From assembly GCF_017349355.1 (NCBI RefSeq), contig NZ_JAFMPM010000005.1:310001-374000 (forward strand): DNA of 64,000 nucleotides, in the 5' to 3' direction. The position numbers and the translations under genes were made by a program. The notes beneath the pieces were generated by a model. That model made no database searches and had not been told where the DNA came from. It saw only the letters and a list, made by a program, of their open reading frames with translations. This DNA comes from Thiothrix fructosivorans (GTDB taxonomy: Bacteria; Pseudomonadota; Gammaproteobacteria; Thiotrichales; Thiotrichaceae). Of the stretch, positions 26,436-34,807 are shown piece by piece (within the stretch, counting starts at the first letter, position 1; each line of letters opens with the position of its first letter).

Positions 26436-28340
26436 GTGCCTATGCCTACGCAACACCTGAGCCGCCGCTTTATCGTCTTCCTGTTTGGGGTATTGGGGCT
26501 GGTGTCGGTGTGTTTTTTGCTGATGTTTTACTATTTCTACAGTGCGCAGATTGCGGATGAGCGTACCCAAGCCTCGCATTCGGTGAGTCTGTTGCTGAAG
26601 TCGTCGCTGGAACGCGCCATGTTGCGCCGCGACTTGCCCGGTTTGCGCGATATTATCAGCGACTTGGGTAAGCAGGAGGGGGTGAAAGAAGTGATGATCC
26701 TCAATCCGGCGGGTGAGGTGCGCTTTGCGTCGCAACCACAACGTTTGGGGCAAACGGAAGCCGCCATCATTCAGCAATTTTGCCCGAACTGCACTCCCGC
26801 GAACCTGCCGCTCGAACCTGTGACCCGTTTCTTTACCCCGAACGCGGGCGGTGAATTACTGCGTACTTTCCACCCGGTCAGGAACAAGCCGGAATGTATG
26901 CAATGCCACGGTAATCCCGCATCCCACCCCGTCAACGGCATTCTGGTGGTGGATTACGATGCTGCGCCGATTCGCGAGAAAGGTTGGGTAAACATCCTGA
27001 TGTTGACCGGTGCAGGAGCGGTTGCAGTGCTGTTTAGCGCGGGCGCGGCATGGTGGTTTATGCGGCGTTATGTGTTGCAACCGATCAGCAGCCTCGATAC
27101 CGCCAGCCATGCCTTGTCGCAAGGCAATCTCGCCGCCCGCGTCCCCGTGCGTGGCAAGGATGAAATGGCTAACCTCGCCAGCACTTTCAACCACATGGCA
27201 GAACGCTTGCAACACAGCCATCAGGTGCTGCAAAGCCGCGAACAGTTCCTGCAAGGTTTGATTGATGCAGTGCCGGACGGAGTGCGGGTGATCGACCCGT
27301 ATTTCCAGATTGTGCTGGCAAACCGTGCTTATGCGGAACAATGTGGTGTTGCCTGCCCGGAAACCTTGCGCCAGCAGTACTGTTATAAGGTCACTTACCA
27401 GCGCGACACGCCTTGCCCGCCATCGTTGCGTAGTTGCCCGCTGGCGATGCTGAGTGCCGAACAACCAACCCTGAAATTCATGGAAACCCTGCATCGGGCG
27501 GATACGTCCTTGTTATCCACCGAAGTCTACGCGGCGCGTTTACCCGTGGTTGCTGGGGAAGCGGTTGCCTCAGAATGTCTGGTGGTGGAATCAGTACGCG
27601 ATCTGGACAAAGCCGTGCAGTATTCGCACGAACAAAAACTTGCCTCGCTGGGTGAACTGGCAGCCGGTGTTGCCCACGAAATCCACAACCCGTTGGCATC
27701 GGTGCGCATTGCGCTGCAAGCCAGCGACCAGATACTGGATACTTCACAGGAAAATGTCACGGAGCTGAAAGATTACCTGCATTTGGTAGACGAACAAGTG
27801 GAGCAATGCCTCAACGTGACCCGCCGTCTGATGAAGCTTGGCACGCTTGCCAGCGGTCATCCCGAATTGGTGGAGGTGAACGGTGTGATTCGCGAAACCC
27901 TGTCGCTGTTGCGTTTCGAGCGTGAACAACAGGGGATTGGCGAAGCGTTGCAACTGGATTCAAGCAATCCGCGCATCCTCGCGGCGGATAACGATGTGCG
28001 TATGATTATCCTGAATTTGGCACAAAATGCCTTCCACGCTATGCCAGCGGGCGGCGAATTGCGTGTCATCACCCGCAAACAGGGTGCTACGGTTGAGATT
28101 CGGGTGGAAGACACTGGCACGGGTATTCCCGACGCGATTTTGGCACATATTTTCGACCCGTTTTTCAGCCGTCGCCATGACCAACGCGGCACAGGGCTGG
28201 GGCTGACCATTACCCGCACGCTGGTCAAACAACATGGCGGGCAAATACAGGTGGCTGAACATGCGGCGGGCAAGACGGCATTTGTGCTGCATTTCCCGGA
28301 TGCGGATGACGTGCCAAACGTGACTCAGGAGGCAGCATGA
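26436..28340 (+). CDS. Sensor histidine kinase with periplasmic haem-c motif
   Basis: 634 residues from GTG 26436, which has GGGAG seven bases upstream. Order: first membrane segment (about residues 8-34), periplasmic domain with C116-x2-C119 and a CMQCH haem motif (C154, C157, H158), second membrane segment (near 178-197), HAMP (RRYVLQPISSLDTASHAL), a Cys-rich PAS domain (EQCGVACPE, RDTPCPPSLRSCPL), HisKA with AAGVAHEIHNPLAS (His414) and HATPase (DTGTGIP, GTGLGLT). It probably senses redox state or a haem ligand outside and phosphorylates the NtrC-type regulator whose gene overlaps its stop by ATGA. Confidence 0.88.
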   Translation: MPMPTQHLSRRFIVFLFGVLGLVSVCFLLMFYYFYSAQIADERTQASHSVSLLLKSSLERAMLRRDLPGLRDIISDLGKQEGVKEVMILNPAGEVRFASQPQRLGQTEAAIIQQFCPNCTPANLPLEPVTRFFTPNAGGELLRTFHPVRNKPECMQCHGNPASHPVNGILVVDYDAAPIREKGWVNILMLTGAGAVAVLFSAGAAWWFMRRYVLQPISSLDTASHALSQGNLAARVPVRGKDEMANLASTFNHMAERLQHSHQVLQSREQFLQGLIDAVPDGVRVIDPYFQIVLANRAYAEQCGVACPETLRQQYCYKVTYQRDTPCPPSLRSCPLAMLSAEQPTLKFMETLHRADTSLLSTEVYAARLPVVAGEAVASECLVVESVRDLDKAVQYSHEQKLASLGELAAGVAHEIHNPLASVRIALQASDQILDTSQENVTELKDYLHLVDEQVEQCLNVTRRLMKLGTLASGHPELVEVNGVIRETLSLLRFEREQQGIGEALQLDSSNPRILAADNDVRMIILNLAQNAFHAMPAGGELRVITRKQGATVEIRVEDTGTGIPDAILAHIFDPFFSRRHDQRGTGLGLTITRTLVKQHGGQIQVAEHAAGKTAFVLHFPDADDVPNVTQEAA

Positions 28341-29695
28341 TTCCCTTGGTATTGGTGATTGACGACGACGTAACCCTAAACCGCCTGATGGTGGGGCAGC
28401 TCAACCGGATGGGGCACGCGGCAACCGGGGTACATTCGTGGGCGGCGGCGCAGGCGTATTTGCAACAGCATGACCCGCATCTGGTGTTGCTGGATTGCCA
28501 GTTACCGGATGCGCGGGGGCGCGATATTTTGCCGCAATTGGTCGGGGATTGCCCGGTGATCATTATTACCGCTTATGGCAGCGTCAAGGAGGCGGTCGGG
28601 GCAATGCAGGCGGGAGCGGCTGAATACTTGCTCAAGCCGGTGAATCTGGACGAGTTGCAACTGATGATCCGCAAAGTGCTGGACGCGCACAGCATGAAAC
28701 AGGAATTTCTCTACCTCAAAGAGCAGGTGCAAAAGCGCAAGTCCTTCATGGTCGGGCAAAGCCCTGCCTTGAAGGAGGTGGAAAACATGATTGGTGCGGT
28801 TGCCCCCAGCATGATGACGGTGCTGATTCAGGGCGAAAGCGGGGTCGGTAAGGAATTGGTTGCTCGCGAAATCCACGAACGCAGCCAAGTCGCCAGCCGC
28901 AGTTTCGTCGCCTTGGATTGCTGCACCATGCAGGAAAACCTGTTTGAGTCGGAACTGTTCGGGCATGAAAAAGGCGCGTTTACCGGTGCTGACCGCCAGA
29001 AAAAAGGGCTGATCGAAAGTGCCGAAGGTGGCACGCTGTTTCTGGATGAAATCGGCGAAATTACCCCCGCCATCCAAGCCAAGTTGTTACGGGTGCTGGA
29101 AACCGGACGCTTCCGGCGGCTGGGTGGTACGCGTGATTTGAGTGCCAATGTGCGGGTAGTTGCCGCCACCAACCGCGATTTACTGGCAATGTCGCAGGAA
29201 GGCACGTTCCGGGCGGATCTGTTTTACCGCCTGAATGCCTTTACCATTTACGTGCCGCCGTTGCGCCAACGCAGTGACGATATTCCGGCATTGGTGAAGC
29301 ATTTCATCAATAACCACGACTTTTCGCGGCGGGTTAACAAGCACTTGAGCGAGGAGGCGTTGGCAAAACTGGTGGTGTACCCTTGGCCGGGGAATATTCG
29401 TGAACTCAAAAACATGGTGGAACGGGCGATTATCCTGTCAGGCGATACGGCGCGGATTTTGCCGGGGCATATTATGTTGAGTGATGGTGTGGTATCCACT
29501 ACTGCTGCGCCCGCCAGCAAGGGTGTGAGTTTGGACTTTGAACAGATACCCACGTTGGACGATCTGGAAAAACATTACCTACACTTGTTGCTGGATAAAT
29601 TCAACGGGCATCGCGGCAAGGTGGCGCGGACGCTGGGGATTAGTGAGCGCAATGTGTACCGCTTGCTGAAAAAGTACGAATTTATGCAAGCCTGA
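28337..29695 (+). CDS. NtrC-family sigma-54-dependent response regulator
   Basis: 452 residues. Receiver domain 1-120 with acidic pocket D9-D11 and phosphorylation Asp53 (LLDCQLPD). AAA+ domain with Walker A GESGVGKE, the sigma-54 contact loop GAFTGA, Walker B GGTLFLDEIGE. C-terminal Fis-type helix-turn-helix RGKVARTLGISERNVYRLL. It should activate the sigma-54 promoter at 26224-26238 through the three palindromes at 26328-26391, in response to the partner kinase. It is co-transcribed with the kinase. Confidence 0.93.
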   Translation: MIPLVLVIDDDVTLNRLMVGQLNRMGHAATGVHSWAAAQAYLQQHDPHLVLLDCQLPDARGRDILPQLVGDCPVIIITAYGSVKEAVGAMQAGAAEYLLKPVNLDELQLMIRKVLDAHSMKQEFLYLKEQVQKRKSFMVGQSPALKEVENMIGAVAPSMMTVLIQGESGVGKELVAREIHERSQVASRSFVALDCCTMQENLFESELFGHEKGAFTGADRQKKGLIESAEGGTLFLDEIGEITPAIQAKLLRVLETGRFRRLGGTRDLSANVRVVAATNRDLLAMSQEGTFRADLFYRLNAFTIYVPPLRQRSDDIPALVKHFINNHDFSRRVNKHLSEEALAKLVVYPWPGNIRELKNMVERAIILSGDTARILPGHIMLSDGVVSTTAAPASKGVSLDFEQIPTLDDLEKHYLHLLLDKFNGHRGKVARTLGISERNVYRLLKKYEFMQA

Positions 29696-29753
29696 GCGAT
29701 TAAGTCTAGTATTAACATTTAATAATATACTGGAGTTGCGTTAGAATATCGGC

Positions 29754-31139
29754 ATGGCAAGAATCTTCATCTCCGCGACCCACAAATCCTCAGGCAAGAC
29801 CACGCTTTCGATTGGTCTGTGCGCTGCTTTGCACGCTCAAGGCTTGCGGGTACAGCCGTTCAAAAAAGGCCCTGATTACATTGATCCGCTGTGGCTTGGT
29901 GCTGCCAGCCAGCGTCCTTGCCACAACCTCGATTTCAATACCATGATGTCGGATGAGATTATCCAGACGGTGCAACATTATTCGCTGGATGCTGATATTG
30001 CGCTGATCGAGGCGAATAAGGGCTTGTACGATGGTATGGCGCTGGATGGTACTGACAGCAATGCCGCCATTGCCAAACTGACCCGTTCGCCCGTTATTCT
30101 GGTGGTGGATTCGCGGGGGATGACCCGTGGGGTAGCGCCGCTATTGCTGGGTTATCAGGCATTTGATCGGGAAGTGGATATTGCCGGAATTATCTTCAAC
30201 CGTGTGGGTGGGGCGCGTCATGCCAGCAAGCTGCGTGAGTCCGTTGAGCATTACACCGACATTAAGGTGTTGGGGGCGGTGCAGAATAACCCGGAAATGG
30301 AGATTGAGGAACGTCATCTGGGGTTGATGCCCAGCAATGAGAGCGGTGAGGCGGAGGCGCAGATTGCGCGGATTCGGGCGCTGGTGGCGGAGCAGGTGGA
30401 TTTAGGGATGTTGTTGGGGATTGCGGAACGGACGGCGGATGTAGGGACGCGATTTATCGCACCCTCCCCATACATTCCTACTTCTCCACCGCTCCGCATC
30501 GGTATCTGCCAAGACCCCGCCTTCGGTTTTTACTACCCCGGCGACCTCGAAGCTCTCCAACAAGCAGGCGGAACCCTCGTTCCCGTCAACACTCTGCAAG
30601 ACACAGCTTTGCCCGCCATCGACGGCTTGTTCATTGGCGGTGGTTTCCCCGAAACCCACATGCAGCAACTCGCCGCGAATACATCCATGCGCGAATCCAT
30701 CCGCACCGCCATCGACAACGGCTTGCCCACTTACGCCGAATGCGGTGGCTTGATGTACCTTTCTCGCCGCATCATCTGGAATGGGCAGCAAGCGGATATG
30801 GTCGGCGTGATCCCCGGCGATGCGGTCATGCACCCCAAGCCCCAAGGCAGGGGTTACGTGAAATTGCAGGAAACCGCCGATATGCCGTGGCCGGGTGGTG
30901 ACACGCTGCACACCATCAACGCGCATGAGTTCCACTACTCGCGCCTTGAGAATTTGACCGCAACAGGTAAATTCGCCTACCGTATGCGGCGCGGAACCGG
31001 CATCGACGGTCAACACGATGGCTGGGTCTACCGCAATTTGTTAGCCTCTTACACGCACATGCGCGACACCTCGCAATTTCGCTGGGCGCAGCGTTTTGTT
31101 GAATTTATCCGCCAGACTCAAAGGAACACTACTGCATGA
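29754..31139 (+). CDS. dsrN: CbiA-family amidase, probably siroheme amidase DsrN
   Basis: 461 residues, the cobyrinate a,c-diamide synthase family: P-loop SATHKSSGKTTLSIGLCAAL, FKKGPDYIDPLWL, and a class I glutaminase-like domain with the nucleophile Cys in YAECGGLMYLS. No other cobalamin gene is nearby, and the next gene is dsrR, overlapping by ATGA. In sulfur oxidisers such as Allochromatium dsrN precedes dsrR, where DsrN amidates siroheme for the reverse sulfite reductase DsrAB. I therefore prefer DsrN, but a cobalamin role is not excluded by sequence alone. Confidence 0.8.
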   Translation: MARIFISATHKSSGKTTLSIGLCAALHAQGLRVQPFKKGPDYIDPLWLGAASQRPCHNLDFNTMMSDEIIQTVQHYSLDADIALIEANKGLYDGMALDGTDSNAAIAKLTRSPVILVVDSRGMTRGVAPLLLGYQAFDREVDIAGIIFNRVGGARHASKLRESVEHYTDIKVLGAVQNNPEMEIEERHLGLMPSNESGEAEAQIARIRALVAEQVDLGMLLGIAERTADVGTRFIAPSPYIPTSPPLRIGICQDPAFGFYYPGDLEALQQAGGTLVPVNTLQDTALPAIDGLFIGGGFPETHMQQLAANTSMRESIRTAIDNGLPTYAECGGLMYLSRRIIWNGQQADMVGVIPGDAVMHPKPQGRGYVKLQETADMPWPGGDTLHTINAHEFHYSRLENLTATGKFAYRMRRGTGIDGQHDGWVYRNLLASYTHMRDTSQFRWAQRFVEFIRQTQRNTTA

Positions 31140-31447
31140 TCACCGTTACTCCCGCCGCCGCTACCCAGGTTCGTACTGCTTCGGTACAAGGTAATGCCAT
31201 TGGCTTGCCGTTACGCATTGCTATCCAAAAGAAGCCAGATGGTGGTTTCCATTACCTGATGGGCTTTGATGATCAAAGCAAAGACGGCGACCAGACCATC
31301 GAATCCGCAGGCGTGGTGTTAGTCGTGGATGCTGCTTCCCAACCTTTGGTGGCAGGAATGACATTGGACTATGTGGAAATTGATGGCAAACTAGAGTTCG
31401 TATTCGTGAACCCGAACGATCCAAACTACCGCGCTCCACAGGTATAA
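31136..31447 (+). CDS. dsrR: DsrR, cysteine-free A-type (IscA-like) protein
   Basis: 103 residues of the IscA/ErpA/SufA fold (ITVTPAAATQVRTA, then LPLRIAIQKKPDGGFHYLMGF and VVDAASQPLVAGMTLDYVE). The three Cys that hold clusters in true A-type carriers are absent; the protein has no Cys at all, which is the DsrR hallmark. DsrR is needed for normal dsr expression or maturation in Allochromatium. It overlaps dsrN and is followed after four bases by a NarX-like kinase. Confidence 0.85.
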   Translation: MITVTPAAATQVRTASVQGNAIGLPLRIAIQKKPDGGFHYLMGFDDQSKDGDQTIESAGVVLVVDAASQPLVAGMTLDYVEIDGKLEFVFVNPNDPNYRAPQV

Positions 31448-31451
31448 GTCC

Positions 31452-33131
31452 ATGCAAGAAACCGTCGTCAAACTGCCGATTTCCACCACGCTGAAACAGC
31501 CAGCGGAGGTTGATGACACGGTTGCTTCTACCTCCCGCAATACGTACTGGGCGAGCCAAGAAGGTCGCCCGGTCATTGATCTGCCTTGGCAAGCACAAAT
31601 CAGTTTGCTGGTGCTGTTTTTTACCTTCACGGTGATTGGGGCAGTGTATTTCTGGGCAACCAGTAGCCACGCCAACTACGCTTGGGTCGCGCCTGTGATG
31701 ACGGGCTTGTGGATCGTAGCGGGTGTTGGTGTCTTGTCGTTGCTGTATTGGGTCTGGCGGGAGTTTTCGCGGTTTGGCACGGAATTGTCACGCTGGGCGA
31801 TTCGTTTACGTAAAGGCGATTTGAGTGCGCGGATGCTAATTTCCGGTAAAAGCTGCCCTTCGCGCAAAATTCGTGAGCAAATCAACGCGATTACCGAAGA
31901 TTACCATGCGCTGTCGCGAATGCAGCAAAAGCGTATGGATAGGCAAGAAAAGTACCTCGCTCAGAAAAAACGTCACCTCAGCATCCTGTATGAAGTGGCG
32001 AGTTGTGTGAATCGTGCCGATGGTCTGGAAGACTTGCTGAAGTGTTTTTTGCAAACCCTCAAAGATGTGATCAAAGCGGAAGCCGTGACGGTGCGTCTGT
32101 TTGATCGCGAAGGTAATTTGCGTTTGGTGTCGAGCCTTGGTCTGAATGTGAATGCTATTAAACTCGAAGAGACACTGCCTTCACCCAGTTGTTTATGCGG
32201 CAGTGCGGCAGGTGAGCGCGACATCAAGATGCGCAATGATGTGGCAAAATGCAACATGATCATTGGGCAGCCTTTGTGTATTGGCAATCAAGATCTCGAA
32301 ATGCTGGCGATTCCTTTGCAATACCGTGACAAGGTGTTAGGCGTTTACAATTTATTCATCCGCAAAGGGCGTTACGACAAGCTCGAAGATGACGAATTAT
32401 TGCTGAGTATTGGGCAGCATTTGGGCATGGCGATTGAAAAAGCCAACAGCGACGAAGACATGCGTAAGCTCTCAATCATGGAAGAACGTACCCGCATGGC
32501 GCACGAATTGCACGATTCCCTTGCCCAAACTCTTGCCAGTTTGCGTTTCAAAGTGCGCCTACTGGATGACTCGTTCAATCGCGGTGCAGAAGCCGATATG
32601 TGGCACGAGTTGGAGGTATTGGAAAATACCATCGACGAAGCCTATGCCGAGTTACGTAGCCTGATTACGGATTTCCGTGCGCCGATTGATGGCAAGGGTA
32701 TCCTGCGGGCGGTGGAACGTTTGACGGAACGTTTCCGCTTAGAAACGGGGTTGGAAGTATTCTTCTACCACAATTGGGCATTGAAAGATTTGTCCCGAGA
32801 GGTAGAGCTGGAAGTGATTCGCATTGTGCAGGAATCACTCACCAATATCCGTAAACACAGTCAGGCGTCCACCGTGCGCTTGCTGTTGCACAGTAATGAA
32901 GAAGGGCGGTGCAGCATTCTGGTGGAAGATGATGGCATTGGTTTGCCTGACCCACTGCCCGAACCCAACCCGACGACGGGTGAACACATCGGTTTACGCA
33001 TTATGCAGGAGCGGGCGGAAAAGATCGGTGGTGAGATACAGTTTGAAAGTGAGCCGGGTGAGGGTACACTGATACAACTAAACTTCGAAGCACCGCCAAC
33101 TAAGAAGCTTTCTGACTTATTTGGTGTGTGA
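31452..33131 (+). CDS. NarX/Q-type sensor histidine kinase
   Basis: 559 residues. Two membrane segments near residues 50-70 and 80-100 with a very short external loop, HAMP-like linker (WAIRLRKGDLSARM), a coiled stretch, a GAF-like domain with a Cys cluster (SPSCLCGSAAG, AKCNMIIGQPLC) as in the NarX/NarQ central module, a HisKA_3 domain (RMAHELHDSLAQTLASLRF) and HATPase (VEDDGIGLP, GLRIMQERA). With almost no periplasmic domain it probably senses through the cytosolic GAF cysteines. Its stop overlaps the GTG of the regulator's longer frame. Confidence 0.88.
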   Translation: MQETVVKLPISTTLKQPAEVDDTVASTSRNTYWASQEGRPVIDLPWQAQISLLVLFFTFTVIGAVYFWATSSHANYAWVAPVMTGLWIVAGVGVLSLLYWVWREFSRFGTELSRWAIRLRKGDLSARMLISGKSCPSRKIREQINAITEDYHALSRMQQKRMDRQEKYLAQKKRHLSILYEVASCVNRADGLEDLLKCFLQTLKDVIKAEAVTVRLFDREGNLRLVSSLGLNVNAIKLEETLPSPSCLCGSAAGERDIKMRNDVAKCNMIIGQPLCIGNQDLEMLAIPLQYRDKVLGVYNLFIRKGRYDKLEDDELLLSIGQHLGMAIEKANSDEDMRKLSIMEERTRMAHELHDSLAQTLASLRFKVRLLDDSFNRGAEADMWHELEVLENTIDEAYAELRSLITDFRAPIDGKGILRAVERLTERFRLETGLEVFFYHNWALKDLSREVELEVIRIVQESLTNIRKHSQASTVRLLLHSNEEGRCSILVEDDGIGLPDPLPEPNPTTGEHIGLRIMQERAEKIGGEIQFESEPGEGTLIQLNFEAPPTKKLSDLFGV

Positions 33132-33166
33132 CCTGCCTGAATGACCACAGTAACAAGCGACTCCAC

Positions 33167-33841
33167 ATGAATGAAAAAGTATTGCTGATTGATGATCACA
33201 CCCTGTTCCGTGCAGGTTTGGAAGACTTACTGACGCGGCGCGGTATTCGCGTCGTGGCTGCCGTTGGTAGTGGTGATGAGGGGTTAATAGCGGCAGCGAA
33301 TCTCGCGCCTGACATCGTATTGCTGGATATGCGAATGCCACAAATGGATGGTTTGAGTGTATTGCGGCAATTACGCAAGAATCACCCAAGCCTGCGGGTG
33401 GTGATGTTGACGACTAGCAGTAATGAAAATGATTTGGTGGAAGCCTTGCGGAGTGGGGCGCGGGGTTACTTGCTCAAAGACATTGAACCCGATGAATTAG
33501 TCGTGGCATTACGTGAAATTGTCGCAGGCAAAACCGTGGTTGCTCCTGAACTTGCCCCCGTACTCGCCCGCGTTGTGCAGGGTGGGGATGCGCGGGGTAA
33601 TGATGAGAAACTTGCCAACCCGTTTTCTGAATTGACCCCGCGTGAATACGAAATCCTCATGTTATTAGCTGAAGGGCAAAGCAATAAAGTGATTGCGCGT
33701 AATCTCGGCATTTCTGATGGTACGGTCAAGCTGCATGTAAAAGCGATCCTGCGTAAGTTAAACGTTAGTTCGCGAATTACAGCGGCTGTCATGGCGGTCG
33801 AACACGGCATTCGTTCAGAAGCCGCTAACGCCGAACATTAA
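33167..33841 (+). CDS. NarL/LuxR-type response regulator
   Basis: 224 residues. Receiver domain with VLLIDDHTLFRAGL, phosphorylation Asp54 (VLLDMRMPQMDG) and LTTSSNENDLVEALRSGARGYLLK shortened here; C-terminal LuxR helix-turn-helix LTPREYEILMLLAEGQSNKV followed by LGISDGTVKLHVKAIL. Partner of the NarX-like kinase. ATG 33167 gives the normal receiver length; a GTG at 33128 overlapping the kinase stop would add 13 residues and is possible. Confidence 0.9.
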   Translation: MNEKVLLIDDHTLFRAGLEDLLTRRGIRVVAAVGSGDEGLIAAANLAPDIVLLDMRMPQMDGLSVLRQLRKNHPSLRVVMLTTSSNENDLVEALRSGARGYLLKDIEPDELVVALREIVAGKTVVAPELAPVLARVVQGGDARGNDEKLANPFSELTPREYEILMLLAEGQSNKVIARNLGISDGTVKLHVKAILRKLNVSSRITAAVMAVEHGIRSEAANAEH

Positions 33842-33862
33842 GACTTCTTCCCTTTGATTTAG

Positions 33863-34351
33863 ATGATTGAAACACTTATGTCCCAGAAAACCTTTGCGGC
33901 GCTGGTTGCTGCTGCGTTGCCTCAAATCCACGAGTTGATGCCGTGGGATGTGGAGGAGATGCGCACTCAGCATCCCGATTTACTGATTGTCGATATTCGT
34001 GAGGCGGATGAATATAACGCAGGGCATATTGCCGATTCCCTGCATGTGCCGCGCGGGATTCTGGAGGCATCGTGCGATTGGGGCTATTCCGATACCATTC
34101 CCGCCTTGGTGCAAGCGCGGGATAAGCCGGTGGTATTAGTCTGCCGTTCGGGCAATCGCACGGCATTAGCGGCGCTAACCCTGCATGGGATGGGCTACCA
34201 ACAGGTGTATTCCATGAAGACGGGCGTGCGTGGTTGGAACGATTACGAGCTGCCGTTGCTGAATCAGCAGGGCGAGCAGGTGGATATTGATTTAGCGGAT
34301 GGAGAACTCAATCCGCCCGTGCGCCCGGATCAGTTTGAGCCTAAAACCTAG
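33863..34351 (+). CDS. Rhodanese-like sulfurtransferase
   Basis: 162 residues, a single rhodanese domain: MPWDVEEMRTQHPDLLIVDIRE, of which LLIVDIREADEYNAGHI is the CH2A motif, and the active-site loop VCRSGNRT with catalytic Cys. It should carry persulfide sulfur. There is no signal peptide. Position after dsrN-dsrR and the two-component genes suggests a role in cytoplasmic sulfur transfer, though 21 bases separate it from the regulator. The start could be ATG 33863 or the ATG five codons later. Confidence 0.88.
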   Translation: MIETLMSQKTFAALVAAALPQIHELMPWDVEEMRTQHPDLLIVDIREADEYNAGHIADSLHVPRGILEASCDWGYSDTIPALVQARDKPVVLVCRSGNRTALAALTLHGMGYQQVYSMKTGVRGWNDYELPLLNQQGEQVDIDLADGELNPPVRPDQFEPKT

Positions 34352-34473
34352 TGGTTGTATGTTTATAGCCACATATTAATAAAATCAACGGCTTTCTTGT
34401 CTCTTTAATGATACAATCCTGAAAAATTGTGTAGCAAAGCCCCTATTGCATCGATAAATTCAGGAAACTTAAG

Positions 34474-34791
34474 ATGAAACAAGATATGCGTCATGTGTTT
34501 TGGTGTTCGCTGGCATTGGCTGTCAGCGTGTCGTTGTCGGGATGTTCGTTACTGCCTGATGCAGTGTCAGATACCATTTCCAATCTCAACCCTTTCCAGC
34601 AACAAACGGAAGTTCCGTCTGAAGCTGCACCCACGAAAGAAGTTGTGCCGCCGCCTGCGGCTAGCATTCGCGTCCAGGCTAAACCGCCAGCGCCACCTAA
34701 GGGGGTGGCGGGTTTAGAAGTGAATGTCGGCAATAACAAACAATGTACCACTTTCTGCGCGATTCCGATGCGCAAGCCTGCGGCAAAATAA
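34474..34791 (+). CDS. Small proline-rich lipoprotein
   Basis: 105 residues. Signal peptide with lipobox L-S-G-C (VSLSGCSLLPD); lipid attachment at about Cys24. The mature part is rich in Pro, Ala and Glu (VVPPPAASIRVQAKPPAPPK) and ends with QCTTFCAIPMRKPAAK, two Cys spaced by three residues. No family recognised. AGGAAAC precedes the ATG. It converges on selO. Confidence 0.6.
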   Translation: MKQDMRHVFWCSLALAVSVSLSGCSLLPDAVSDTISNLNPFQQQTEVPSEAAPTKEVVPPPAASIRVQAKPPAPPKGVAGLEVNVGNNKQCTTFCAIPMRKPAAK

Positions 34792-34807
34792 GTGACCTTG
34801 CGTGTGT

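Noticed and set aside
29754-31139. Assignment as a cobalamin gene (cbiA/cobB)
   Set aside because: No other corrin gene is nearby and the overlapping next gene is a Cys-free DsrR, so DsrN fits better.
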